Assembly (NCBI GenBank): GCA_015066815.1
Contig: SVNR01000021.1
Coordinates: 1 to 45,742 of the forward strand
Direction of reading: 5' to 3'
DNA: 45,742 bases
DNA from: Ruminococcus sp.
Lineage (GTDB): Bacteria > Bacillota > Clostridia > Oscillospirales > Ruminococcaceae
Both the position numbers and the translations under genes were made by a program. The notes under the pieces were generated by a model. That model searched no databases and was not told where the DNA came from. It worked only from the letters and a program-made list of their open reading frames with translations. Shown piece by piece: positions 31,961 through 43,398 of the stretch (positions are counted from its first letter, which is position 1; each line of letters opens with the position of its first letter).

Positions 31961-32509
31961 TCAGCAAAGCTTTATAAGCCTGCAATTAGGGATCCCTATA
32001 TCCCAGAAATTTTTAAGAGGAATATTTTTTATCTGACATATTATACTGCAATTCATCGCACCATGTCCTACTATGAGGATTTTTTTATTATCTGCAAGAT
32101 CACGGTTTATTACATCTTTTATAAAGCTTCCTGTTCTTTCAAACAGCTTCTCAAAGCTTTCGGCATTTTCGGGAGCTATGTATTTTTCAGGACTGTTAAA
32201 AAAAATATCTATCGGAGAGCCCGGCTCTTCAGCAGCGTTTTCTACTCCTTCATATATGCCAAAGCACATTTCACACAGTCTGTCATCAGTAATAATAGGT
32301 ACGTTCAGATCCTTAAGGGCTATTTCGGCGGTTTCCTTTGCCCTGATCAGCGGTGATACATAGCATACATCAAAGCCTATATCAGCGCATTCTTTTTGTA
32401 CAGCGACAGCAGTTCTTCTGCCCTCCTCATTCAGGGCGATGTCTGTTCTTCCCTGTAGCTTGTTCTTTTCATTCCAGTCTGTTTTTCCATGACGCATAAT
32501 ATACAGCAA
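31961..32509 (-). CDS. Histidine phosphatase family protein
   Basis: 182-aa phosphoglycerate mutase-like phosphatase. The catalytic motif is IMRHGKTDWNEK at the N-terminus, with a second conserved His in VGHGAMNCS near the C-terminus. The start is TTG at 32509, with a very strong AGGAGG ten bases away; this gives the usual short lead before RHG. Members hydrolyse sugar phosphates, cobalamin precursors or other phosphoesters. Nothing nearby fixes the substrate. It could in principle supply a missing phosphatase such as histidinol-phosphate phosphatase, but that is only a guess. Confidence 0.87.
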   Translation of the reverse strand: MLYIMRHGKTDWNEKNKLQGRTDIALNEEGRRTAVAVQKECADIGFDVCYVSPLIRAKETAEIALKDLNVPIITDDRLCEMCFGIYEGVENAAEEPGSPIDIFFNSPEKYIAPENAESFEKLFERTGSFIKDVINRDLADNKKILIVGHGAMNCSIICQIKNIPLKNFWDIGIPNCRLIKLC

Positions 32510-32560
32510 AACAAGTTTTCCTCCTCAGTTTTCATCATGATTTTTGTAATCAGCAAACAT

Positions 32561-32592
32561 GCGAATGCCGGAGTAATATTTTCAGCATTCGC
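32561..32592 (-). other. Hairpin between lipoprotein and phosphatase genes
   Basis: GCGAATGC/GCATTCGC stem (32561-32568 with 32585-32592) with a 16-base loop. There is no T run, so it may be a processing or stability element rather than a terminator. Confidence 0.4.
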
Positions 32593-32606
32593 ATATATAA
32601 GCATGT

Positions 32607-33224
32607 TTATTCACATATAAAGTTTACGCTTACCAGTACATCCTTGTTAAAAAAGATCCTGCATATTTCATTCCCTGTTTCCCTGTCCGAATAAATATAA
32701 ACCTGATCATAGACAGACTGATAATCATCTCCCAGCAGATTTACCACATCAGTCTTTGACGTGCCGAATCTTGCTCCGTTGATAGTAAAAGGAACTGTTT
32801 CGGTAACCTCGCAGTCTTCTATGATAATGTTCATCGTGCTGATGTCAGTTTCGGGAGTGATATCTGAAACATCTTCACAATTATCGAACGTAACTGTACC
32901 AAGATAGGTGTCTTTAAAAGTCAGAAAAGCTGCTATCAGAGCCTCCTCTTCACTTTTTTGTGCGCTTTCCTTATCAAACTCGAAGTCTGTTCCAAAAGTT
33001 TCCATATTCAGAGGATATGAGAGTTTTTTTCCGCATAAAATAACAGTTTCATAAAATTCTTCTGCAGTCCATCCACCCTCAGGCGGCTTGACAGCTTCAA
33101 AAAGCTCAGTCTGTTCCTCAGTTGTCTGTCCGACTGCCGCAGGAGCATCTGTTTTTTTATCGCAGCCTGTAGAGCCACAGCCGATAAGCAGAAGCATCAT
33201 AAAAAGAAAAATACTTTTTTTCAC
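32607..33224 (-). CDS. Lipoprotein of unknown function, 205 aa
   Basis: The GTG start at 33224 is preceded by AAAGGGGA, placed over the ligA stop. Signal peptide FLFMMLLLIGC with a lipobox, so it is membrane-anchored by lipid; a second Cys pair, STGC, follows. The rest is acidic with no transmembrane helix. The segment NGARFGTSKTDVVNLLGDDY looks like a small beta-alpha repeat seen in SmpA/OmlA- or PepSY-like lipoproteins, but this is not secure. It probably shares the ligA transcript. Confidence 0.65.
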   Translation of the reverse strand: MKKSIFLFMMLLLIGCGSTGCDKKTDAPAAVGQTTEEQTELFEAVKPPEGGWTAEEFYETVILCGKKLSYPLNMETFGTDFEFDKESAQKSEEEALIAAFLTFKDTYLGTVTFDNCEDVSDITPETDISTMNIIIEDCEVTETVPFTINGARFGTSKTDVVNLLGDDYQSVYDQVYIYSDRETGNEICRIFFNKDVLVSVNFICE

Positions 33225-33229
33225 TTATA

Positions 33230-35637
<2,408 letters not shown>

Positions 35638-35652
35638 GGTTTATCTCCTTTA

Positions 35653-36408
35653 TTATCTTATGATTATACCCTTCTGACGGCAGTGTTCCTTAACCTCTCC
35701 GACAGTGAGCTCCTTAAAGTGAAACAGTGACGCCGCAAGAGCAGCAGTAGCACCTGTTTTTTCAAAGACTTCAGAAAAATCATCTATCCTGCCCGCACCG
35801 CCGCTTGCGATAACCGGGATATTTACTGAATCACATACAGCCTTCAGCATGCTGATATCAAAGCCTTCCTTGGTTCCGTCGGCATCGATGGAGTTAAGGC
35901 AGATCTCTCCTGCTCCAAGCTGTTCGACACGTTTTACCCAGTCGATAAGGTCAAGCTCCATATCGACTCTGCCACCGTTAATAAACACAGTCCACTTGTC
36001 TTCAGCTATTTTTTTTGCATCTATGCCAACGCAGATACATTGACTGCCGAATATATCTGCTCCGTCCTTTATGAGCTGAGGATTTTTTACAGCCTGTGAG
36101 TTTACAGATACCTTATCAGCTCCTGCTCTGAGTGTTTCACGTATATCGTCAACGGTTTTGATTCCGCCGCCAACAGTAAGAGGAACAAAAACCTGACGTG
36201 CTGTATCCCTTACAACATCGAGAAATACACCTCTTCCTTCAAAGGAAGCTGTGATATCATAAAAGACTATTTCGTCTGCACCCTGCATGTTGTATTCCTT
36301 AGCACATTCAACAGGATCGCCTACGTCTTTTATACCTTCAAAATTAACGCCTTTTACTACTTTTCCGTTTCTGACATCAAGACAGGGAATTATTCTCTTT
36401 GCAAGCAT
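35653..36408 (-). CDS. hisF: Imidazole glycerol phosphate synthase, cyclase subunit
   Basis: 251-aa TIM barrel. Starts [12 protein letters not shown] with the catalytic Asp in the first strand; later [20 protein letters not shown] and [11 protein letters not shown] are phosphate-binding motifs. It uses ammonia from HisH to close the imidazole ring. hisH is two genes upstream in the same operon. Confidence 0.96.
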   Translation of the reverse strand: MLAKRIIPCLDVRNGKVVKGVNFEGIKDVGDPVECAKEYNMQGADEIVFYDITASFEGRGVFLDVVRDTARQVFVPLTVGGGIKTVDDIRETLRAGADKVSVNSQAVKNPQLIKDGADIFGSQCICVGIDAKKIAEDKWTVFINGGRVDMELDLIDWVKRVEQLGAGEICLNSIDADGTKEGFDISMLKAVCDSVNIPVIASGGAGRIDDFSEVFEKTGATAALAASLFHFKELTVGEVKEHCRQKGIIIR

Positions 36409-36414
36409 TTTTTG

Positions 36415-37143
36415 TTACTCTCCTTCCGCCACTGATATAGCCTCTCTGAGATCAAGAGTGCCCTTGTAGATAGATTTTCCGCAGATAGTACCGTAAAGTC
36501 CCATAGCCTTGCATATTTTTATGTCTTCAATAGTGTGAACGCCGCCGCTTGCTATTATACTGCATTTTCCGGCAGTTCCGTCTGCAAGCGCTCTGAGCTG
36601 CTCTGCGTTAACTCCCGAGAGTGTGCCGTCCTTTGAGATATCAGTAAAAATAAAATATTTTACACCGAACTTAATCATTTCGTTTGCAAGATCTATGTAG
36701 TTTACATCAGAAGCTTCAAGCCAGCCCTCTGTTGCAACCATTCCGTTCATAGCATCTATTCCGACAACTATTTTTTCTGAACCGAATCTGTCAACTGCTT
36801 CTTTTACAAGGCGTGGATTCTTGAGTGCAACAGATCCGAGAATGACACGGTTTATACCCATACGAAGATATTCGTCTATTGTTTCGAGACTGCGTATTCC
36901 GCCGCCGAGTTCTACCTTGAGATTTGTTTTTTCAGCAACATCAGTATAGATCTTTGTGTTTACAGGTCGGCCTTCCTTTGCGCCGTCAAGATCAACCATA
37001 TGGATCCATTCTGAACCTGCCTCTTCGAAACCTTTTGCTGTTTCAAGATAATCTGAGGCAACCTTTTCTACAGTGTTGAAGTCACCTTTGAAAAGTCTTA
37101 CGCAGTTTCCGTCTTTTATATCTATTGCAGGAAGTATGATCAT
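36415..37143 (-). CDS. hisA: Phosphoribosylformimino-AICAR isomerase
   Basis: 242-aa TIM barrel paralogous to HisF. N-terminal [19 protein letters not shown] with the catalytic Asp, middle [17 protein letters not shown], and the second catalytic Asp in [12 protein letters not shown]. It performs the Amadori isomerisation before HisHF. It overlaps hisH by four bases (ATGA), indicating translational coupling, and precedes hisF by six bases. Confidence 0.96.
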   Translation of the reverse strand: MIILPAIDIKDGNCVRLFKGDFNTVEKVASDYLETAKGFEEAGSEWIHMVDLDGAKEGRPVNTKIYTDVAEKTNLKVELGGGIRSLETIDEYLRMGINRVILGSVALKNPRLVKEAVDRFGSEKIVVGIDAMNGMVATEGWLEASDVNYIDLANEMIKFGVKYFIFTDISKDGTLSGVNAEQLRALADGTAGKCSIIASGGVHTIEDIKICKAMGLYGTICGKSIYKGTLDLREAISVAEGE

Positions 37144-37745
37144 TTTATGAGACCTCCAAAATTTTTGAGTATAGCCAGTCCTGTTTTTCCGCTTTTTTCA
37201 GGGTGGAACTGAGCACCGTATACAAAGCCGCCGTCATAAACAAGTGCAGGCACCTTGTCAGGATATTCACTGTACGCTGATATATTGCAGTCATCACAAT
37301 ACGCCTGATATGAATGAACAAAATAAACGTATTCGTTATCACCAAGTCCTGTCATAAGCGGACTGTCATTGAGCTTTTCGAGCTTATTCCAGCCCATATG
37401 AGGGATTATGTATCCAGGGGCTATTATTTTGTCTACTTTTCCCTTGATAAGTCCGAGACCGTCGCATTCTTCAAACTCATAGCTTTTTTCAAAAAGCATC
37501 TGCATACCGAGACAGATACCAAGGAGCGGCTTTTCCTTTGCCTGAGTCTTGATAACGTCAATAAGTCCGGAGGCATCGAGCATTTTCATTGCGTTAGGGA
37601 AAGCTCCTACACCCGGTAAAATAACAGCGTCTGCGTTTTCTATTTCTTTCTTGTCTGATGTAAGCTTGTTTTCTAGAGAGAGAAAATCAAGTGCGTTTTT
37701 AACACTGAAAAGATTTCCTGCACCATAATCTACTACAGCTATCAT
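37140..37745 (-). CDS. hisH: Imidazole glycerol phosphate synthase, glutaminase subunit
   Basis: 201-aa class I glutamine amidotransferase. The nucleophile is Cys in LLGICLGMQMLFEKS, and the His-Glu pair is in GAQFHPEKSGKTG at the C-terminus. It begins IAVVDYGAGNLFSVKNAL, typical of HisH. It supplies ammonia to HisF. It follows hisB by four bases and overlaps hisA. Confidence 0.96.
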   Translation of the reverse strand: MIAVVDYGAGNLFSVKNALDFLSLENKLTSDKKEIENADAVILPGVGAFPNAMKMLDASGLIDVIKTQAKEKPLLGICLGMQMLFEKSYEFEECDGLGLIKGKVDKIIAPGYIIPHMGWNKLEKLNDSPLMTGLGDNEYVYFVHSYQAYCDDCNISAYSEYPDKVPALVYDGGFVYGAQFHPEKSGKTGLAILKNFGGLIK

Positions 37746-37749
37746 TTTT

Positions 37750-38334
37750 TTAAAGTACTCCCTTCGTCGAAAGTGTTTTTCCGCTTGCGTCCTCCGTTAC
37801 AGCTGTTCTGAGTGCATGTGCCACAGCCTTGAACGCTGCCTCGCACTTGTGATGATCGTTTTTTCCGTAGAGCATATCTATATGCAGCGTTATTCCTGCG
37901 TTATATGCAAAGGCTCTGAAAAACTCTTCTGTGAGACACGCATCATAGTTTCCAATCATCTGATTTGAAAACTCACCTCTGAAAACAAGGAACGGGCGGT
38001 TACTGATATCAAGAGAGCAGAAGGCAAGCGCTTCATCCATAGGAATGTATGCACTTCCGTATCTTGCAATGCCGCTCTTGTCTCCGAGTGCGGCTGAGAG
38101 AGCCTGTCCGAGAACTATACCTGTGTCTTCTACTGTATGATGACCGTCAACATGCAGATCTCCGTTTACCTTGATATCCATACTGATACGGCTGTGAACT
38201 GAAAGCGCAGTAAGCATATGATCAAAAAAACCTATACCTGTGTCTATGGAAGCCTTTCCTTTTCCGTCAAGACTTATGGATACTTTTATCTGTGTTTCCT
38301 TTGTAACACGTTCTGTCACAGCGTTTCGTATCAT
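37750..38334 (-). CDS. hisB: Imidazoleglycerol-phosphate dehydratase
   Basis: 194-aa monofunctional HisB without the N-terminal phosphatase domain found in enterobacteria. Metal-binding motifs are DTGIGFFDHMLTALSVH, GDLHVDGHHTVEDTGI and the C-terminal DHHKCEAAFKAVAHALR. It overlaps hisC by four bases. Because HisB is monofunctional, a separate histidinol-phosphate phosphatase is needed; none is certain in this window. Confidence 0.96.
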   Translation of the reverse strand: MIRNAVTERVTKETQIKVSISLDGKGKASIDTGIGFFDHMLTALSVHSRISMDIKVNGDLHVDGHHTVEDTGIVLGQALSAALGDKSGIARYGSAYIPMDEALAFCSLDISNRPFLVFRGEFSNQMIGNYDACLTEEFFRAFAYNAGITLHIDMLYGKNDHHKCEAAFKAVAHALRTAVTEDASGKTLSTKGVL

Positions 38335-39398
38335 ATATTTCCCTCCGAAGCTGATTTTTCAAGCACCTCAAGAACTCTGTGGTTCTCATCTTCGCTGCCC
38401 GTTGTTATTCTGATATAACCCGGGAACTTTCTTATAGCAATCGAGTTCTCAAGCATAGTGTTATATATTTTTTCATACTTGTCTGTTTTTATGAAAATAA
38501 AGTTTGTTGCAGTATCGTATATTTTTTCGAAACAGTTGTACTTTTCGTTGAGTTCTGTAACTTTCTTGAAAAGCTTCTTTGTGTTTTCAATGATCGCTTT
38601 TTTGTTACTCTCCAGAAAATCCTTTTCACGAAGTACCTGTGAAACAATAGTCTGTACAACAGAGTCGTTGTTATACGGAGACTTTGCTGCTCTGAGAGCA
38701 GTTGAGATAACAGGACATGCTACAGCAAAGCCGCAGCGGACCGAAGCCATGCCGAGAGCCTTGGAACATGTTTTGAGTATGATGAGATTGCTGAAGTTAT
38801 TGACTTCTGAAAGAAGTGACTGATCCCAGAAATCCATATATGCCTCATCAAGTATAACGAGCGTATCCGGAAGAGATGAGATGATCCTTCTCACATCATT
38901 ACGGCTGAGACCAAGCGAGGTCGGGTTGCAGGGGTTTGAAAAAATAAGTCCCTTTGCATTGTTCTCTTTGCAAAAAGCTATAAGCTTGTCTGCGTTTATG
39001 GTAAGATCCTCTTCCTTCTGACAAGTCTTCAGAACAACCTCATAAAGCTGTGCATAGAAGCCGTACATTGAAAAATCATGTGAAACATTCACGAGTACGT
39101 CTCCTGATTCAAAGAAGCAGCTTGTTATTACACTTATAAGCTCGTCAGAACCGTTTCCTGCGTTTACACATTCATAGGGTACATCATAAAGCTCAGAAAA
39201 AGCTTTTACAGGAGCTGTGGCAAGACAATCAGGATATCTGTTGAAGTCAAGGTTCATTATGGCACTGCAGAGCTTCTTTTTTATATCATCTGAAAGATTA
39301 AAAAAGCTTTCGTTAGCGTCCAGTCTTACATCATAGCTTCCGGTTATAGGATCATACGGAACAAGATCCGCAAGTTTTTTGTTTAAGTTATAGCTCAT
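38331..39398 (-). CDS. hisC: Histidinol-phosphate aminotransferase
   Basis: 355-aa class I/II PLP aminotransferase. It has the HisC N-terminal lead YDVRLDANESFFNLS, NAGNGSDELI, FSNPCNPTS, VILDEAYMDF and the PLP lysine in KTCSKALGMASVRCGFA, with the phosphate-binding Arg after it. It converts imidazole acetol phosphate to histidinol phosphate. It lies between hisD (18-base gap) and hisB (overlap). Confidence 0.95.
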   Translation of the reverse strand: MSYNLNKKLADLVPYDPITGSYDVRLDANESFFNLSDDIKKKLCSAIMNLDFNRYPDCLATAPVKAFSELYDVPYECVNAGNGSDELISVITSCFFESGDVLVNVSHDFSMYGFYAQLYEVVLKTCQKEEDLTINADKLIAFCKENNAKGLIFSNPCNPTSLGLSRNDVRRIISSLPDTLVILDEAYMDFWDQSLLSEVNNFSNLIILKTCSKALGMASVRCGFAVACPVISTALRAAKSPYNNDSVVQTIVSQVLREKDFLESNKKAIIENTKKLFKKVTELNEKYNCFEKIYDTATNFIFIKTDKYEKIYNTMLENSIAIRKFPGYIRITTGSEDENHRVLEVLEKSASEGNI

Positions 39399-39416
39399 TG
39401 TAACGCTGCCTTTCTG

Positions 39417-40703
39417 TTATTCAAATCTTACCTTTATTGCGTTTGCGTGTGCGGTAAGACCTTCTCGTTCTGCTATAAGCACGATATCATCCTTTGCTTC
39501 TTCAAGAGCACTCTCTGTATAGTAAATAAAGCTTGAACGCTTTGTGAAGCTCTGAACTCCGAGAGGTGAGAAGAATCTTGCTGTTCCGCTTGTCGGGAGA
39601 ACGTGGTTCGGACCTGCATAATAGTCGCCGAGAGGCTCTGAAGCATACTGTCCAAGAAAAACAGAGCCTGCATTATCGAGCTTTCCGATATACTCAAGAG
39701 GATTTTCAAGAAGAACCTCAAGGTGCTCCGGTGCGATATCATTTGCGAGCTTGACAGCGTATTCTTCGCTGTCACAGATAATAGCTGCGCCGTAGTCAGA
39801 GAGGGATTTTTCGATTATGTCCTTTCTTGAAAGGTATTCGATCTGACGACATATCTCTTCGTTTGTTCTGTCGGCAATTTCTTCTGATGTTGTTATAAGT
39901 ATAGCTGAAGCAAGCTTATCGTGTTCAGCCTGTGACATAAGATCAGCTGCGATAAACTTAGGATCTGCTGTCTTGTCTGCAAGAACAAGTATTTCGCTCG
40001 GTCCTGCGATCATATCTATATCAACTGTTCCGTAGAGAAGCTTCTTTGCAGTAGCAACAAAAATATTTCCCGGACCCACTATCTTGTCAACCTTAGGGAT
40101 CTCTTCTGTACCAAAAGCAAGAGCAGCAATAGCCTGTGCGCCGCCTGACATGAACACTCTGTCAACTCCGCAAAGAGCTGCTGCAACAAGTATATCCCTG
40201 TTAGGAGTGCCGTCCTTCTTAGGCGGTGTTACCATAATGATCTCTTTTACGCCCGCTATCTTTGCAGGAATTGCATTCATAAGAACGCTTGACGGATAAG
40301 CTGCCGTACCACCCGGTACATATAAGCCGACTTTTTCAAGTCCTCTTATTCTCTGGCCGAGAATAACGCCGTTATCCTTAGGTGCTATGAAGCTTTCTGT
40401 TTTCTGTCTGTTATGAAAATCCGATATGTTTTCTATAGCGTTGAGAAGAGCACTTACAAACTCCGGATCAGCTTCAGTCAGAGCGTCGTTTATAACTTCA
40501 CGCGGAACCTCATAGTATTCGGGAAGGTTTCCGTCGAACTTCAGAGTGTAGTTTTTTACAGCTTCATCACCGTTTTTACGAACGTTTTCTATTATTTCGC
40601 TTACGACTTCAGTTACTTTTTTATCTGTTTCTACATTTCGTGCGTTAAGTTCTTTGAGAAAATTTATTTCATCAGTGCCGTTGGCTTTGATTTTTTTCAG
40701 CAT
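39417..40703 (-). CDS. hisD: Histidinol dehydrogenase
   Basis: 428-aa zinc enzyme performing the last two oxidations to histidine. Signature stretch KIVGPGNIFVATAKKLLYG, the earlier VGLYVPGGTAAYPSSVLM, catalytic His region IAPEHLEVLL and the zinc ligand His in AGPNHVLPTSG are all present. Length is normal. It follows hisG by about 25 bases. Confidence 0.96.
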   Translation of the reverse strand: MLKKIKANGTDEINFLKELNARNVETDKKVTEVVSEIIENVRKNGDEAVKNYTLKFDGNLPEYYEVPREVINDALTEADPEFVSALLNAIENISDFHNRQKTESFIAPKDNGVILGQRIRGLEKVGLYVPGGTAAYPSSVLMNAIPAKIAGVKEIIMVTPPKKDGTPNRDILVAAALCGVDRVFMSGGAQAIAALAFGTEEIPKVDKIVGPGNIFVATAKKLLYGTVDIDMIAGPSEILVLADKTADPKFIAADLMSQAEHDKLASAILITTSEEIADRTNEEICRQIEYLSRKDIIEKSLSDYGAAIICDSEEYAVKLANDIAPEHLEVLLENPLEYIGKLDNAGSVFLGQYASEPLGDYYAGPNHVLPTSGTARFFSPLGVQSFTKRSSFIYYTESALEEAKDDIVLIAEREGLTAHANAIKVRFE

Positions 40704-40727
40704 TTTCTAATCTACATCCTTTTTTAT

Positions 40728-41363
40728 TTATTCAGAAATCTTTTTTTCTATTTTTTCTACAAGTGCTTCTATCTCCTGCTGACGCATTTTCATACTTACT
40801 GTATTTACAATAAGTCTTGCAGCTATAGGTGCGATATCTTCCTTTACCTCAAGACCGTTTTCCTTGAGTGTAGTTCCGGTTTCAACGATATCCACGATAC
40901 CATCTGAAAGATCAAGAAGCGGTGCAAGCTCAACAGAGCCTTCTATTTTTACTATCTCTACGTCCATTCCCTTAGCTTCAAAATATGTTCTTGCAACGTT
41001 AGGATACTTTGTGGCAATAGTCTTTACTCCGAAGCCCTCGTAAAAATCAACGCCTTTTTTTGCAGCGAGAGCAAACTTGCATTTTCCGAAGCCGAGGTTT
41101 ACTATCTCGAAAAATTTTCCGGGCATTTCCATGATAGTATCCTTGCCTACAACGCCCATATCGCATACGCCTCTGTCAACATATGTAATTACGTCGGCAG
41201 CCTTTGCAAGCACTACCTCAAGATTAGCATCAGGTATATTTAAAATAAGCTTTCTTCCCTTTTCATGAACCTCAGTACAATCAAAGCCGAGGCTTTCAAG
41301 AAGACCCACTGTATCCTTTTCAAGACGGCCTTTTGTAAGAGCTATTCTTAACGGTTTTGACAT
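40728..41363 (-). CDS. hisG: ATP phosphoribosyltransferase, short form
   Basis: 211-aa catalytic subunit of the short HisG type, which needs HisZ. It starts LRIALTKGRLEKDT. The PRPP-binding region includes DGIVDIVETGTTLKENGL. The long-form regulatory C-terminal domain is missing, in agreement with the hisZ gene just upstream. Start taken at ATG 41363; a GTG at 41375 close to AAAGGA is possible. First committed step of the pathway and the likely point of feedback control by histidine. Confidence 0.94.
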   Translation of the reverse strand: MSKPLRIALTKGRLEKDTVGLLESLGFDCTEVHEKGRKLILNIPDANLEVVLAKAADVITYVDRGVCDMGVVGKDTIMEMPGKFFEIVNLGFGKCKFALAAKKGVDFYEGFGVKTIATKYPNVARTYFEAKGMDVEIVKIEGSVELAPLLDLSDGIVDIVETGTTLKENGLEVKEDIAPIAARLIVNTVSMKMRQQEIEALVEKIEKKISE

Positions 41364-41484
41364 TTTATAAAACACTGTCCTTTCGATATTCGATAATTGT
41401 TTGGTGTAAAAAAATCCGGCTTTTACTATGATCTTTTCATTTTATTGCCCTGCACATCCGCTGATGGCGAAAGCGCGGCTGATA

Positions 41485-42675
41485 TTACTGTAATTCGGAA
41501 ACATTTTCGTTTACTAAGATTATCTTGGATTTTTTTACTTCCTCTGCGTATTTTTTTACTTTTCCGAGGTCGCTGAAAGCTGCCATCTCGACAGTTTTTC
41601 CGCTTTCTCTCATGTTTTTAGCTACAAGAACAGCTTTCATTTCGTAGCCTTTTTCTGCAAAAACAATAAAGTCTACAGGTCTTACTGGGATTTTTTCGCT
41701 TTTGAGTCTTACTTTTGTAACAGCATCTACGTTTACAGCAAAGCCTGTAGCAGGAACATCATATCCGAATTCGGAAATCAGCTTATCGTATCTGCCTCCC
41801 GAAAGAACAGGCTCACCATAACCTTCTATGTAACCCTTGAGAATAACACCTGTATAATAATCTGTTTTATTTACCATTCCGAGATCAACTGTTATTTTAC
41901 CCTTGCAGCCGAGCTTCTGGATATCCTTGAAAAGCTCCTTAAGTCCTGCAAGAACTGCGTCAGTTTCTTTGTCAGAAAAAAGCTTTGCAGCCTTTTCAAA
42001 AACTTCTTCTCCGCCGAAAAGTCTCGGAAGCATTTTAAGTGCCTTTGTTACACTGTTGTTTCCGATGCTGTCGAGTATATCATTAAGAGCAGGATAGTTC
42101 TTTGTTTCTATGAAGTTTCTTATTGTTTCCTGCTGTTCATCATCAACGTCAAGTTTGTTCATAAGTGCCTTGAAAAATCCGATATCGCCTATTTCGAGTG
42201 AGAAATTTCCCGGACTGCATTTTTCAAGAACTGCTGCAGCTGCTTCGATAACTTCAAGATCTGCTATTTTTTCAGATGAACCTATAAGCTCAATACCGGC
42301 CTGTGCGATCTGGTCGCTTCGTCCTCTCATCTGCGGACTTACATTAAAAGCGTACTGGTTGTAGCACAGTCTGAGCGGAAGAGCTGCTTCTTTGAGACGT
42401 GTTGCAACAACTCGTGCTATAGGCATGGTTGATTCAGGGCGTAAAACAACAAGTCTTCCCTTACGATCTACAAGTTTATATAAATCCTCCTGAGGAAAAT
42501 GTCGTGAATTTAAATTAAAAACATCAAAAAACTCAAGCCCGGGTGTGATGATTTCACTGTAACCTCTGCTGAAAAACTGTTCAGATATTTCTTTTTCAAC
42601 ATTTCTTCTCATTACACATTCTTTGAATAAAAGGTCGTTTGTGCCCTCCGGCGTGATCAAATCATAATTTTTCAT
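41485..42675 (-). CDS. hisZ: ATP phosphoribosyltransferase regulatory subunit
   Basis: 396-aa class II aminoacyl-tRNA-synthetase-like protein. It shows the HisRS-like motifs PEGTNDLLFKE, VLRPESTMPIARVVATRL and the tract MRGRSDQIAQAGIELIG. It is not HisRS: it stands first in a his operon beside short hisG and carries the HisZ C-terminal domain, beginning VRPVDFIVFAEKGYE. It forms a complex with HisG and carries the histidine-binding regulatory site. Ribosome site GAGGAT; leader about 54 bases. A 120-base gap precedes hisG. Confidence 0.92.
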   Translation of the reverse strand: MKNYDLITPEGTNDLLFKECVMRRNVEKEISEQFFSRGYSEIITPGLEFFDVFNLNSRHFPQEDLYKLVDRKGRLVVLRPESTMPIARVVATRLKEAALPLRLCYNQYAFNVSPQMRGRSDQIAQAGIELIGSSEKIADLEVIEAAAAVLEKCSPGNFSLEIGDIGFFKALMNKLDVDDEQQETIRNFIETKNYPALNDILDSIGNNSVTKALKMLPRLFGGEEVFEKAAKLFSDKETDAVLAGLKELFKDIQKLGCKGKITVDLGMVNKTDYYTGVILKGYIEGYGEPVLSGGRYDKLISEFGYDVPATGFAVNVDAVTKVRLKSEKIPVRPVDFIVFAEKGYEMKAVLVAKNMRESGKTVEMAAFSDLGKVKKYAEEVKKSKIILVNENVSELQ

Positions 42676-42714
42676 TTAAATCCTCATTTCTTTTTATTAT
42701 ATAAACCAAGCACT

Positions 42715-42726
42715 TTAGCGTGCTAA
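42715..42726. promoter_or_regulatory. Candidate operator of the his operon
   Basis: Palindrome TTAGC-GT-GCTAA, overlapping a second inverted pair AGCAC/GTGCT (42709-42713 with 42720-42724). It lies roughly at +3 to +14 relative to the predicted start point, suitable for repressor binding. A TrpR-like HisR/YerC regulator is a possible binder; this is inference. Confidence 0.5.
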
Positions 42727-42735
42727 TATGCTACT

Positions 42736-42764
42736 ATGATATCATATTATTAATTAAAAGTCAA
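42736..42764 (-). promoter_or_regulatory. Promoter of the his operon
   Basis: Minus strand TTGACT (42759-42764), 17 bases, TATCAT (42736-42741). The -35 overlaps the end of the VanZ-like gene. The short transcript leader leaves no room for a T-box riboswitch. Confidence 0.75.
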
Positions 42765-43267
42765 TAGTGTGCTTGATTTGTGTTTTTTCTTTTTTTGATA
42801 ATGTAAACTAATGTTATAATAAATGACGCAAAAACCGTTCCGGAAAAATACCCGGAAAAATCAATAACAACGTCTCTTACACTCGATCCACGATAGGTAT
42901 ATATCTGTATAAACTCATCTACTACTGCCACGATAACCGAAAAAGAAAGAGAGTTATAGAAGTGCTGAAGCTTTGTTTTATGACTGAGCTTCATTGCGCC
43001 TGTGACCGCAGCTCCGAGAAGCATGTATTCAATAAAATGAGCCAGCTTTCTGACATGACTTCTGAAAAATACTGTCAGAAAATGCTCTGAACCAAATATA
43101 CGTGACATAACGGAAGAAACCGCTTCCATAACCTTGCTGCTTTTTGAATATGATTCGGTAGGATGATCAAGTGAGTTCGACCAAATAAAAATAAGAATAA
43201 AAAAGGTCAGTACATAAAAAATAATTTTTTTATCCCTGAGCCTGTTAAGTAACCTGTTTTCATTCAT
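42761..43267 (-). CDS. VanZ-like membrane protein
   Basis: 168 aa; ATG at 43267 chosen (GGAG 11 bases away), not the GTG at 43279 inside the ribosome site. An N-terminal helix (IFYVLTFFILIFIWSNSLDH) is followed by KLAHFIEYMLLGAAVTGAM, VAVVDEFIQIYTYRGSSVRDVVIDFSGYF and a last helix. The H-x-x-E, D-E-x-x-Q and R-G-x-x-D-x-x-D pattern is that of VanZ/YbfM family proteins. VanZ is linked to teicoplanin resistance in enterococci, but most homologues have no proven role. Four transmembrane segments. It is read from its own promoter (43312-43340). Confidence 0.87.
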   Translation of the reverse strand: MNENRLLNRLRDKKIIFYVLTFFILIFIWSNSLDHPTESYSKSSKVMEAVSSVMSRIFGSEHFLTVFFRSHVRKLAHFIEYMLLGAAVTGAMKLSHKTKLQHFYNSLSFSVIVAVVDEFIQIYTYRGSSVRDVVIDFSGYFSGTVFASFIITLVYIIKKRKNTNQAHY

Positions 43268-43311
43268 TTTGTTGTTCACTCCGATTTTTTCAGCTTTATA
43301 TATCTTGTTTT

Positions 43312-43340
43312 ATTATACCATATATACTTTTATACATCAA
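43312..43340 (-). promoter_or_regulatory. Promoter of the VanZ-like gene
   Basis: Minus strand TTGATG (43335-43340), 17 bases, TATAAT (43312-43317), about 45 bases before the start codon. Confidence 0.6.
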
Positions 43341-43341
43341 G

Positions 43342-43390
43342 AAAAAAATTTTTAAGTCTCTGCTGTTTTTGTCTGATACAGCAGAGACTT
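43342..43390 (-). terminator. Terminator after scfB
   Basis: Perfect 12-bp stem AAGTCTCTGCTG/CAGCAGAGACTT (43354-43365 with 43379-43390), and on the minus strand TTAAAAATTTTTTT after it. It ends the scfAB transcript. Confidence 0.87.
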
Positions 43391-43398
43391 ATATGTCT

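Noticed and set aside
41485..42675. Histidyl-tRNA synthetase
   Set aside because: The class II-like protein stands first in a his operon next to short-form hisG and has HisZ features, so it is the regulatory subunit.
42676..42760. Histidine T-box riboswitch before hisZ
   Set aside because: The leader is only about 54 bases, with no room for the stem I specifier loop and antiterminator.
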